DNA of 64,000 bases, from contig CBDBBY010000001.1 in the NCBI GenBank assembly GCA_965203215.1, positions 1,364,001 to 1,428,000 on the forward strand, read 5' to 3'. The DNA is from CBDBBY01 sp965203215 (lineage in GTDB: Bacteria; Pseudomonadota; Alphaproteobacteria; Rhodobacterales; Rhodobacteraceae). This document shows positions 54,444-63,287 of the stretch, piece by piece. The notes under the pieces were generated by a model, which worked only from the letters and a program-made list of their open reading frames with translations, did not search any database and was not told where the DNA came from. The stretch's first letter is position 1. Every line of letters starts with the position of its first letter. Made by a program: the position numbers and the translations under genes.

Positions 54444-55109
54444 TTGAAGCCCGGCAGTTCGGTCACTGATCGCCTGGAAGAGACGCTGATCGCCGCCATC
54501 ATCGGCTTGATGGCGATCATTACCTTCGCCAACGTCGTCGCCCGTTACATCTTCAATTCCAACATACTTTGGGCTCAAGAGCTGACCGTGTTCATGTTCG
54601 CGTGGCTGGTGCTTTTGGGCGCATGCTACGCAGTCAAGAAAAGTTCGCATCTTGGCGTAGACTTGCTGATCAATTCGCTGTCGCCAGAAATGCGGAAAGC
54701 GCTCGGCTTGTTGGTCGCCGCAGTCTGTTTGGCCTTCGCATTCCTGATGCTCAAGGGATCTTGGGATTACTGGGCGAATTTCGCAAATTTGCCCGGCACG
54801 GAAGGACGCTGGTTTCCGTTGGGATTCGAGGACAAATTTAGGTCGAAGGGATGGTATGAAGTCGACGACGTGCCGCGCCCGGAAATCATGCGATTCCTCG
54901 ATGTCATATTCAATGAAGGCGAGGCTTACGAAAAGATCCCCCGATTTATTCCGTACGCGATTCTGCCGATATCAATGGCCATCATGCTTTACCGATTCGC
55001 GCAAGCGGCTTGGTTGATTTGGACAGGGAAATCCGACCGGCTCGTCGCCAGCCACGAGGTGGAGGAAGAGATCCTGCACGTTCGGATGCAGCAGGACAAG
55101 CCGGACTGA
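54444..55109 (+). CDS. dctQ: C4-dicarboxylate TRAP transporter small subunit DctQ
   Basis: This 221-residue four-helix membrane protein has the block FANVVARYIFNSNILWAQEL and a longer periplasmic loop than the other DctQ (about residues 115-165), as in true dicarboxylate systems. It starts at TTG 54444. The stop shares one base with the dctM start. Confidence 0.88.
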   Translation: MKPGSSVTDRLEETLIAAIIGLMAIITFANVVARYIFNSNILWAQELTVFMFAWLVLLGACYAVKKSSHLGVDLLINSLSPEMRKALGLLVAAVCLAFAFLMLKGSWDYWANFANLPGTEGRWFPLGFEDKFRSKGWYEVDDVPRPEIMRFLDVIFNEGEAYEKIPRFIPYAILPISMAIMLYRFAQAAWLIWTGKSDRLVASHEVEEEILHVRMQQDKPD

Positions 55110-56521
55110 TGGAAGCATTTATTCTTTTCTTGATCGTTATCGCATTGCTCCTAGTCGGAGTGCCGATCGCGGTCTCGCTCGGGTTCTCGTCCGTCGTGTT
55201 TCTTCTTTGGTTTTCAGAAAGCTCGTTGGCGTCGGTCGCGCAGACGCTGTTCAGCGCCTTCGAAGGGCACTTCACGTTGCTCGCGATTCCATTTTTCATA
55301 TTGGCATCGTGCTTCATGACCACGGGAGGTGTCGCTCAGCGGATCATCCGATTTTCCATCGCGTGCGTCGGGCACCTGCCGGGCGGCTTGGCGATTGCCG
55401 GCGTCGTCGCCTGCATGCTGTTTGCGGCGCTGTCAGGCTCGTCACCGGCGACGGTGGTTGCCGTGGGAACGATCGTCATCGCAGGAATGCGGCAGGTGGG
55501 TTACTCAAAGGAATTCGCTGCAGGCGTAATCTGCAATGCGGGCACGCTCGGCATATTGATCCCGCCGTCCATCGTCATGGTGGTTTATGCCGCGGCTGTC
55601 GATGTTTCGGTAGGACGATTATTTCTCGCGGGCGTGATTCCCGGCCTATTGGCGGGAACGATGCTCATGGTAACGATTTACCTGATTGCAAAATTGCGGA
55701 ATCTCCCGAAGGGCGAATGGAAGGGTTGGAAGGAGATTTTGAACTCCGGCCGCGACGCCGCTTGGGGCCTTTTTCTGATCGTTATCATTCTCGGCGGAAT
55801 ATACGGTGGCGTATTCACGCCAACCGAAGCGGCCGCAGTCGCCGCGATCTATGCATTCTTTGTGGCGAATTTCGTCTACAGGGACATGGGTCCTCTTTCG
55901 GCGTCCGATACCGGGATGTCTGCGCCCTTCCCTGCAAAGCCATCTGCCGCAACAAATATCTCTCTTTTGGAGAAGCCAACGGCTCTGGCAACCGCATTCA
56001 TACATCCCGACACGCGGCAAACGCTTTTTGAAGCCGGGAAGCTGACGTCCACCCTGCTGTTTGTGATCGCGAACGCTCTGATCCTGAAACACGTGCTGAC
56101 GGATGAGCAAATTCCGCAGCAGGTCGCCGCCGTATTGCTGACGACCGGATTCGGACCGGTCATGTTTCTGGTTATTGTCAATCTCATCCTGTTGGTCGGC
56201 GGTCAGTTCATGGAACCGTCCGGCCTGCTGGTCATCATTGCGCCCTTAGTGTTCCCGGTCGCAATCGAATTGGGGATTGATCCGATCCATCTGGGCATCA
56301 TCATGGTCGTGAACATGGAAATTGGAATGATCACGCCCCCGGTCGGACTGAATTTGTTTGTGACGTCGGGAGTGGCCGGGATGACCGTCATGAGCGTGGT
56401 GAAAGCCGCGCTTCCCTTCCTACTGGTATTGGTCGTTTTCTTGATCATCGTCACATACGTTCCATGGCTGTCGACATTTCTGCCCTACTCATTGATGGGT
56501 CCGGAAATCGTGACCCGATGA
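55109..56521 (+). CDS. dctM: C4-dicarboxylate TRAP transporter large subunit DctM
   Basis: This 470-residue permease starts at ATG 55109 (TGATGG junction with dctQ). Blocks include FAALSGSSPATVVAVGTIVI, GTLGILIPPSIVMVVYAAAV and GVFTPTEAAAVAAIYAF. A hydrophilic insert of about 45 residues near 260-305 (SASDTGMSAPFPAKPSAAT and following) makes it longer than the usual 425-440. The insert falls between two helices and should be cytoplasmic or periplasmic. Confidence 0.92.
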   Translation: MEAFILFLIVIALLLVGVPIAVSLGFSSVVFLLWFSESSLASVAQTLFSAFEGHFTLLAIPFFILASCFMTTGGVAQRIIRFSIACVGHLPGGLAIAGVVACMLFAALSGSSPATVVAVGTIVIAGMRQVGYSKEFAAGVICNAGTLGILIPPSIVMVVYAAAVDVSVGRLFLAGVIPGLLAGTMLMVTIYLIAKLRNLPKGEWKGWKEILNSGRDAAWGLFLIVIILGGIYGGVFTPTEAAAVAAIYAFFVANFVYRDMGPLSASDTGMSAPFPAKPSAATNISLLEKPTALATAFIHPDTRQTLFEAGKLTSTLLFVIANALILKHVLTDEQIPQQVAAVLLTTGFGPVMFLVIVNLILLVGGQFMEPSGLLVIIAPLVFPVAIELGIDPIHLGIIMVVNMEIGMITPPVGLNLFVTSGVAGMTVMSVVKAALPFLLVLVVFLIIVTYVPWLSTFLPYSLMGPEIVTR

Positions 56522-57192
56522 ATTCAACTTCGGCGCGAACAGCCGAACCGACGTGACGTTTCAAAAGCCTTGTCGTCGGCAATCGTCGCCCGAAAACTAT
56601 GCCGCGGAAAATTGCGTACTGATCGCCCACTCGGATCGTGTTGCAGAAGTCCAGCAAAAGCTTTCGAGAGGAAGCGTTCATGGCAAGTCATTTGGTTTCA
56701 AGGCCGACCGCCGCGTCAGGGCCGGGATGCATATTCATTGAGCAAGCGGATCCAATGCCGGGCTTGAGCGCGTCGAAGACGCGGTCCGCGGTTCATCAAT
56801 AAGACACACTTGACGCTGCGTTCCGCCCCATGGCTGCCAGCAGCCGGGTGCTCGGAAGCTCCGCCGAACCCGACGATCCGCGAGTCCGCAGTCGAAGCGC
56901 GCTCCGGGAGACCCCCGGGGAAGAGACGACGGAGGCTTCGGACGCTGCGAAGAACGAGCGGATCCGGGCGGATCCGGGCGGATGCGGCTTGAATCCGGCG
57001 GCAGCGAATTCGGTTTCCGACCGCAAAAAGCACTGGACATCAATCACCCCCCTACGATGCTCGCGGCTGCCCAAATGGGCCGCCGCAGTGGGCGCGAACG
57101 CCGGAGCTCGTTCAGGACGGGACGCTCCGGCGGGGCATGCGGCGGCAAGAGGCAAAGGAGACACTGAACCGGCACCGACGGGGGAAACGCCC
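56522..57192. other. Intergenic stretch upstream of the lipoprotein gene
   Basis: No credible gene lies in these 671 bases. A tandem repeat of GGATCCGGGC occurs at about 56960-56982. A long minus-strand frame (56796-57785) is a shadow that crosses the lipoprotein gene. A GGGGGAAA ribosome site just before 57193 belongs to the lipoprotein. Confidence 0.5.
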
Positions 57193-57564
57193 ATGAACAC
57201 GAAACTGATCGCAGCTCTGGCTTGCGCCGCGGCGCTGGCGCTCGGCGCCTGCTCCGGCGGCAATCCGCCGACGCTCGCAGGTCCCGATCCAGATCCAGAT
57301 CCCGCTGCTCCTGAAAACACCAATCCCGATCCGGCCACTCCCGGGCCGACCGCTCCCGATCCAGTTCCCGACGACCCGCCAGCGGACGTCAGGATCCCGG
57401 CGGAAAGGTTCGACGACGAGCACGCGAAAGCGGCGGCGGATCTGGCCGCCGCACGGAACATGGTGACTGCCGCTGCAACGACGTCGGCAGGCATCGCCGC
57501 CGCACGGAAGGCTTTGACGGACGCCCTCGCGGCAGCGCGGGATGGGCGGGATCGTCCGCCCTGA
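57193..57564 (+). CDS. Lipoprotein with Pro/Asp-rich linker and Ala-rich helix (probable leader of the next frame)
   Basis: This 123-residue product has a lipoprotein signal peptide with lipobox LGAC (Cys near residue 20). It continues with a disordered PDPDPDPAAP-type linker (about 33-70), then an alanine-rich amphipathic helix ending TDALAAARDGRD. It stops 26 bases before the next frame. Together they look like one surface lipoprotein (anchor, linker, coiled helix, beta-barrel) split by a frameshift, because the following frame has no signal peptide. If real as it stands, it is a short outer-membrane lipoprotein of unknown role. Confidence 0.7.
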   Translation: MNTKLIAALACAAALALGACSGGNPPTLAGPDPDPDPAAPENTNPDPATPGPTAPDPVPDDPPADVRIPAERFDDEHAKAAADLAAARNMVTAAATTSAGIAAARKALTDALAAARDGRDRPP

Positions 57565-57590
57565 TCATAGGGAGGGAGAATCTCCGGCCC

Positions 57591-58952
57591 GTGCCTGAGA
57601 TCGATGTGGTCCGCAATCGGCGTAGAAACCCCGACGGCACCGACGCCGCGACCCTGCTGACGAAGGAGAAAATCCCGGCGGTCATGTACGAGGACGGGAA
57701 GGTCGTTATGTCCCCGGGCCTCATAAGCAGCGGCGACCGGCTGCTCATGCGGGGAATCCCGGTCGCTGCTACGGGTCTTGCGCAAAGCGGGAACAACAGA
57801 CGGTTTCTGCTTTTTGGACTCCTCCCTGGACCCTTCGCTCTGGACCCACCCGGCAACGCACGAAACGACGCGCCGATACTCGTCGCCGGGCTGAGGATCA
57901 CTTCGAGCGGGCTCGTCGTGGACATGGGCGGAAAAGGCGCGCCCGGCCTTGATTTCAGACTTCCCAACTTATTTCCGAGTGGCTTTTTTGTCGGCCACAC
58001 CGGAGCGAACGGCGGATACGATCTGAAGCTGACGTTCGGCGTTCCGGCGGCCTCGCCCGAGGGCAACGCCGAGCATTACTGGACGGCCCAGCTCATGCCG
58101 TGGTCGGAGCATCTCACTGTGTCGCTCCTCCGCAGCCGACTCAGTAACGGCGAGCGGGCGCTGGGCGTTTACACCATGAGGCTGTCCAACCATGTCGGCC
58201 TGGACAGGAATCTCGAAAACCCGGACGACCTAGCGGCCTCCGTGCGCGACGACGTGAACCACTACCTGTCCTATGCGGCCTACGGGCATATGGAATTCTC
58301 CGACAGCTTCGTGAGTTCGGCCAGCTCAGAAAACATAATCCCCGGGAGGCGGACCTTTCCCTTTCATGCGGGCTACGACGCGTTCAAGGACGAGGCGGGA
58401 ATGAGGACCACGGACGTCTCCGACGCCGACAGGATCACCGGAGGGACGTTCAGAGGTCGGACCCTGGCCTCGCAATTTGCGATTACCGAAATGGCCTATG
58501 GCGATTGGTATCCGCAATTGAAGGGTGCCAACAACTATCTGAGGCTGCGAGGCGACGTCACGCTGACCGCGACAATCTCCGGAACCGCAGCCGACAACAG
58601 GATCAACGGAAAGATCGCCAATCTGGAATCCTTCAGCGACAGCAAGGGGATCTGGGAAGACTACGCGAGGGTCTCCGGCGCTCTGACGCTCCAGACGACC
58701 GGCATCGACGCCTCAGGGTCGTTCGCCGGCGTCATCGACCCCGCCTCCTACCCGTCGACGGTTTTCGCGGAGGGAGGCTACCGGGGGACCTTCTACGGGC
58801 CGCCCGCCGACCTGGAGGCGGCCGGAATCTGGTATCTCCAGGACGGAAACACTGCCGCCTCCGGCTTGAAACTGTCGGTCGTGGGAAGCTTCGGCGCGGC
58901 GCTCGTCCGCGAAGACGGGAGCTACGGCGTCGAGGTGGGGCCCGGCGGCTGA
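57591..58952 (+). CDS. TbpB-like beta-barrel protein (transferrin-binding-protein-like)
   Basis: This 453-residue frame starts at GTG 57591. Its last 200 residues match the C-lobe pattern of transferrin-binding-protein-like lipoproteins: GGTFRGRTLASQF, then ISGTAADNRINGKI, GGYRGTFYGPPADLEAAG and LKLSVVGSFGAALV. It lacks any export signal, and its reading frame is open well upstream of the GTG, through the end of the lipoprotein. A frameshift joining the two is therefore likely. These barrels display on the outer membrane, but no iron-uptake receptor is nearby, so the ligand is unknown. Confidence 0.7.
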   Translation: MPEIDVVRNRRRNPDGTDAATLLTKEKIPAVMYEDGKVVMSPGLISSGDRLLMRGIPVAATGLAQSGNNRRFLLFGLLPGPFALDPPGNARNDAPILVAGLRITSSGLVVDMGGKGAPGLDFRLPNLFPSGFFVGHTGANGGYDLKLTFGVPAASPEGNAEHYWTAQLMPWSEHLTVSLLRSRLSNGERALGVYTMRLSNHVGLDRNLENPDDLAASVRDDVNHYLSYAAYGHMEFSDSFVSSASSENIIPGRRTFPFHAGYDAFKDEAGMRTTDVSDADRITGGTFRGRTLASQFAITEMAYGDWYPQLKGANNYLRLRGDVTLTATISGTAADNRINGKIANLESFSDSKGIWEDYARVSGALTLQTTGIDASGSFAGVIDPASYPSTVFAEGGYRGTFYGPPADLEAAGIWYLQDGNTAASGLKLSVVGSFGAALVREDGSYGVEVGPGG

Positions 58953-58981
58953 CCTCTGAGCGCTGGCCTGAAGACTTCCGG

Positions 58982-59006
58982 CTGCCGCGCCTTTCCGGCG
59001 CGGCAG
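58982..59006 (+). terminator. Terminator hairpin after the TbpB-like gene
   Basis: A perfect ten-base-pair G+C-rich stem, CTGCCGCGCC with GGCGCGGCAG, closes a five-base loop and is followed by a pyrimidine-rich TTCCCGTTTCC. It starts 30 bases after the stop. Confidence 0.7.
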
Positions 59007-59725
59007 TTCCCGTTTCCGGAACATACTGAAGCAATCGACGTCGAGTGTGATCATCCTGAAACTGCTTGAGTCCCGCATCCAGCTTCGCATTGATCCAACC
59101 TGACGCTGACGCCGAAAGGTCACAGCAGCAATGCGCCTCTCCGAATGCTCGCAGCACTCAAACAGTTCGGTGCCGGACACGCCGTTCCAATACTCGGAAC
59201 GCAAACCTCAATCCGACCGACCCGCTCGCCAAAACCAATTGCGGTAGCCGAAGAACAGCCCGCACGACCAGAGGGTCGCTCGCTCCTCGGCGCCCAACGC
59301 CTCCGTCACCTCTTCCTCACGAATCTCTTGAAGGGTTCTCCGGACAAGATTGCGAACCGCGTCGCCGCTGACATCAAGCACCGCCTTGAACTCCGCCCGC
59401 TTCAAATGACAATGCATCCCAGTCATCGTGCCGTCCTTTCCTGTTCAAGGGACGGTCGAAACATGATCCCAACTCGGCATTGTCAGCCCAACAAGGGAGA
59501 GACGAGCTCCAGAAAGAACTGCTCAAGCATTGAATGAAATCTTTCCGGATCGTCGGCTTGGTTCAGGTTGCACTTGCGCGGCGCATCGGTACGATGACGC
59601 GCTGAACCATGGCCACCTTGTCGAGGACTTTGGCGATGGATGTGAACCGCACGTCCGAAAACTCGTTCTGATTGCGAATGCGCCGATGATTGCAAAGCCG
59701 TTGGTCCCAGTTTCCGGAGGCTGAA
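59007..59725. other. Intergenic stretch with IS256 debris
   Basis: Apart from the IS256 fragment at 59208-59426, no gene was recognised. The promoter of the kinase-like gene must lie in its right part (59500-59710). Confidence 0.5.
59208..59426 (-). pseudogene. IS256-family (Mutator-type) transposase N-terminal remnant
   Basis: About 45 residues match the IS256 N-terminus: LDVSGDAVRNLVRRTLQEIR then EEEVTEALGAEER. The frame then departs from the family, and the catalytic domain is missing. It is a scar only. Confidence 0.7.
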
Positions 59726-61120
59726 TTGCGGGAAATCGTCTTGGGAATCGAGCGTGCGTCGCTCAAAGAATGGCTTGGGGGTGGAAACGACGGAGACGTA
59801 TACAGGCTCAAAGGCGACCCCAGCCGGGCGGTGAAAATCTACAAACACGGCGAAAGGCAAACCCGAGAAGAAAAAATTCGCGCCGCAGTCGCGGCAAATC
59901 TCGGACAAAAACCTTCTTTGGTCGCCTTTCCATTGCAAGTCGCCACATCCAATTCCGGGGAATTTCTGGGATTTTCCATGCCTTTGATGTCCGACCGTCG
60001 GGAGATTCAGCAGCTTTACAATCCTAAATCAAGACTGCATCACTATCCCGATATCGACTACCGGTTTGTAGTTCGCGTCGCGCAGAATGTCGCACGCGCT
60101 GTTGGCGCTGTTCAAAGTCTCGGAGGCAACGCCTCGCAAAACGTCTCATGCGTAATTGGCAACTTGAATCATTCTGGATTGCTAGTCGCAAAAGATGCGA
60201 CGGTTGCGCTGATAAATGCTGATCGCTTTCAATACACGATAAACGGAAAAACCCACCCAAACGCCGCAGGCGTGCCAGAATACACACCTCCAGAACTGTT
60301 ATCGAACTATTTTGAGGATGTATTGAAGACAAGCATGCACACCAATTTCGGGCTTGCGGTTGTAATCTTCCATCTTTTGTTCATGGGCCGCCATCCGTAT
60401 GCTGGGCGCTATACTGGGCCGATTGTTTCCTTAAGCGAAGCCATTGCCCGGAATCGGTTTGCATATTCAGCATCGAAACAGTACGCCACGAAAGCGATGC
60501 CTCCGAACGGAGCGCTGACACTGGATTGTTTTCCGGACGCAATTTCCCACAAATTCGAAAACGCGTTCGGTCTGAAGCCTGAAAAGCGCCCTAGCGCCGA
60601 GGATTGGATTTCCGCTTTAAGCAGCTTCGAAAACGCCTTGAACAGATGCACCAAGGTAGCAACGCATTACTACCCGGACGAATCCAAGGAATGCATATGG
60701 TGCAATCTGAGGAAAAACGGTTCGATCGATATGTTTCCGGGTCATTCAGCGGAAAGATCCAGTCCAGCGGCGAAAACAGAGGCCGACGGCAGTTCTCCGT
60801 CCAGCAACTCCGCCAGAACTGGTCGTACCCAAAATCCGACTCCTGCATCTAAAGATAATGTTAAGAAAATACCGGATATTCCGCATAATGGCGCAACGGA
60901 CAATCATCGCTGCCCGCGTTGTAAAAAATACAATGACGAAGTTGCATCGTATTGTTGTTCGTGCGGATTCCAACTTTCTGACGGGATAGATCCAGATTCA
61001 GTAACTCTCAAAGAGGAATCGCAAGCGGAAAACAACGGATGCTTTGGACATCTAACGTCGATTGTGATCTATACCATTATTGGACTTTTTGCGTTATTCA
61101 TAATATTTTCTTTGTTTTGA
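59726..61120 (+). CDS. Tail-anchored kinase-fold protein with zinc-ribbon cysteines (YegI-like), probable pseudokinase
   Basis: This 464-residue protein has a Ser/Thr-kinase-like fold (residues about 12-300) of the YegI type. It has a glycine loop LGGGNDGDVYRL (17-28), the ATP lysine K37 (AVKIYK) and a C-lobe VPEYTPPELL. The catalytic loop reads GNLNHSG (145-151), where active relatives have GDxNxxN. The DFG-equivalent reads INADRF (163-168) instead of IDxDSF, so catalysis looks lost or altered. Cysteines follow: C308, CIWC (323-326), then CPRC and CCSC (396-413) as a zinc ribbon. A single C-terminal helix (about 444-463) anchors it. The TTG start (59726) follows GGAGG. Confidence 0.75.
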   Translation: MREIVLGIERASLKEWLGGGNDGDVYRLKGDPSRAVKIYKHGERQTREEKIRAAVAANLGQKPSLVAFPLQVATSNSGEFLGFSMPLMSDRREIQQLYNPKSRLHHYPDIDYRFVVRVAQNVARAVGAVQSLGGNASQNVSCVIGNLNHSGLLVAKDATVALINADRFQYTINGKTHPNAAGVPEYTPPELLSNYFEDVLKTSMHTNFGLAVVIFHLLFMGRHPYAGRYTGPIVSLSEAIARNRFAYSASKQYATKAMPPNGALTLDCFPDAISHKFENAFGLKPEKRPSAEDWISALSSFENALNRCTKVATHYYPDESKECIWCNLRKNGSIDMFPGHSAERSSPAAKTEADGSSPSSNSARTGRTQNPTPASKDNVKKIPDIPHNGATDNHRCPRCKKYNDEVASYCCSCGFQLSDGIDPDSVTLKEESQAENNGCFGHLTSIVIYTIIGLFALFIIFSLF

Positions 61121-61793
61121 AAAATTTTACCGGAAATGCAGAAGTAGACAAACTATTTCCTGTTTTGAAACAGAGTAGTAATTTATCTTTATCCGGATAG
61201 TTGTTTACCTCAACAGTTCTATTGAATATTATAGCGACATTGTTCATTCTTAATTTTTACGGCCGGTATAGCTTGTTGCCAGTTTGCATAGTTATTTTCT
61301 AATAAGAATTTTTATTGCATGAATCATGCCATGCGTTCGAACAATGTTTAGCATCTGGGCCGCGTTTGCCTGCTCCCTTCGTTGCTGGTGGAATGCGATT
61401 CGAATCGGACTTCGACGAAAACCTCTACCGTTTTGGATGTGTATGAAAGTCCCAATGAATCGCAACTTCGATGACGAACCGGCTCCGCGTTGATCGGTTG
61501 CGCATTGTCCAGATCAAGCAGCGCGCCGCCTTTGGTCAAAGTCGTCAAAACGAGCGCATTGCCGCTGTCCGGATGCGTATGGCAACGCTCGCCGACCTCA
61601 GCCATTGCCATGGAATCAGCAAATTTTCGGAGCTTTATTTGTCGGCTGTCGCGGCGTAGTTCTCAATGCCGCCCTGATCGTCGCGGCGGCGCTTCCACTT
61701 CCTTTCCCCGCTACGCGGTTGTAAGCGTTCAAGGCATCTGCGAGATGATATTCTGGGCAAGACCATCTGAATTATTGGATCCACGGAGCGAAA
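61121..61793. other. Intergenic stretch inside the kinase/VWA module
   Basis: The first 220 bases are markedly A+T-rich, unlike the rest of the window. No gene or RNA was recognised. A minus-strand frame at 61348-61611 has a plausible composition but no known motif. A promoter for the downstream pair could lie at 61720-61790. Confidence 0.45.
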
Positions 61794-63287
61794 ATGATTT
61801 CCAAGCTGCAAGAATTGTTCCGCTCGGACGAGTTCATTAACTCGTCGGTTGTATTCCCGAACATCGACTGGGATCGACTTGCCAGAGAGCTTGACCTTGC
61901 AGCCGAAGGTACTGCCCGAGGCGGCGATGGATTGCCTGAAACGGCGTCGTCCAATCCTGACCATATCGAACTGAAGGCCATTTCCAGGGTCGAAGAGCTC
62001 CGCCGCAAAGGGCTGGAAAACTTCGAAACCAACCGCCGCGTCTATTCCGAGCGGCTCAACAGCTCCGTTTCAGCCAGAATGCTGGTCGAAACCGAGGCCA
62101 ATGACTCGATCGCTCGGTTCGCTGAAGAGGTGACCCGATGGCGGGCTTTGATGGTTACGCCGCGCGAACGCGTGCAAGAGACGTACCGCTGGCGTTCGCG
62201 CTTTCGTGAACTCAACCATCTCTATAACAGGCCGGCCAAACAGGCCACGAGCCTGGCGAACATCATCGGATTGTCACTCGTGATGATTCTGCTGGAATCC
62301 GCCGGAAACGCGTATCTCTTCGCCCAGAACAATCCTTTGGGAATTCTTGGAGGGCTGATTGCCGCTTTTCTCGTCTCTTTCATAAACGTGTCTATGAGCA
62401 CGATCATGGGCATGGGCGTGCGCTACATCAACGTGAAAGGCTTGCTAAACCTGCTCAAAAAGGTGTTCGGTCTCCTATTCGCGTCGGCATGGATTGCATT
62501 CGCGCTTGGATACAACGCCGCTATCGCGCATTTCCGGGATGCCGTCGAAACAGAGTCGGAGTGGCGGGAAGCTGGCGAGTTGGCCATGAAAACGCTGATT
62601 GAAAACCCCATCGGGTTGAACACGATAGAATCTTACCTGCTTTTCCTGCTGGGGTTTTTCATTTCAGTCATCGCGCTCCTGAAGGGTTATCATTCTTCCG
62701 ATCCATGCCCGGGATATTCGAAGGTTGCGCAGGACTTAATCGATGCGCGCAACGATTATATCGACCATCTGGAGGATTCCATCTCGAAATTGGCTGAACA
62801 CAGGGACGACGCCGTTGTTGCGCTTCACGAGGCGCGCGACGAGGTCGAGCGGCAAGTCAGGGATTCGGTGGATGCCTTGTACGGACAAAAAGCTCTTCAA
62901 TCCAACCTTTACCCTTTCCTTGAGCAGTGCAATATCGCCGCGAACTATTTGCTGTCCATCTACAGAGACTCGAACAAGGCGGCCCGCTCGGATGATCCTC
63001 CAGCCTACTTTCAGCAAGAGTTCCTCTTTGAAACATTCACTTCTCAGGTCGCGGACGATGAGCAACGAACCGAAGCAGAAAAGCAGGCCAGAGACGTATC
63101 GCTTCTGGTCGAGAATTCGGTAAAGGAAATCTTCGCCGTTTTCCACAAAGCCGTTCAGGAGCACTACGAAATCGATGAGCTTGAAGGGAACTATGTTGAA
63201 CGATCGAAGAAGTTTGAACTGCCATTGCCGGCAACGTCCGAGTCGTTCTCAATGACACGCGATTCGGAACGGAGAGCAGCGGATTGA
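61794..63287 (+). CDS. Four-helix membrane protein with coiled-coil regions, unknown family
   Basis: I do not recognise this 497-residue protein. Residues 1-150 are soluble and helical. Four membrane helices lie at about 155-176, 182-207, 223-245 and 279-298. A long coiled coil follows (about 312-350, HLEDSISKLAEHRDDAVVAL), then a soluble C-terminal part rich in Glu. A CGGAG ribosome site is six bases before the ATG. The stop overlaps the next start (TGATGG), so it forms a unit with the VWA-like protein. A scaffold or channel linked to signalling is a guess. Confidence 0.75.
   Translation: MISKLQELFRSDEFINSSVVFPNIDWDRLARELDLAAEGTARGGDGLPETASSNPDHIELKAISRVEELRRKGLENFETNRRVYSERLNSSVSARMLVETEANDSIARFAEEVTRWRALMVTPRERVQETYRWRSRFRELNHLYNRPAKQATSLANIIGLSLVMILLESAGNAYLFAQNNPLGILGGLIAAFLVSFINVSMSTIMGMGVRYINVKGLLNLLKKVFGLLFASAWIAFALGYNAAIAHFRDAVETESEWREAGELAMKTLIENPIGLNTIESYLLFLLGFFISVIALLKGYHSSDPCPGYSKVAQDLIDARNDYIDHLEDSISKLAEHRDDAVVALHEARDEVERQVRDSVDALYGQKALQSNLYPFLEQCNIAANYLLSIYRDSNKAARSDDPPAYFQQEFLFETFTSQVADDEQRTEAEKQARDVSLLVENSVKEIFAVFHKAVQEHYEIDELEGNYVERSKKFELPLPATSESFSMTRDSERRAAD

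Noticed and set aside
56796..57785. A 329-codon minus-strand frame over the lipoprotein
   Set aside because: It has low-complexity Ala/Gly/Ser composition, antisense to the PDP-rich linker and lipobox gene, which has a clear signal peptide and ribosome site.
61348..61611. Possible 87-residue minus-strand gene in the kinase-module gap
   Set aside because: The composition is plausible (LTTLTKGGALLDLDNAQPIN), but no motif, ribosome site or partner was found; overlapping plus-strand frames are equally long.
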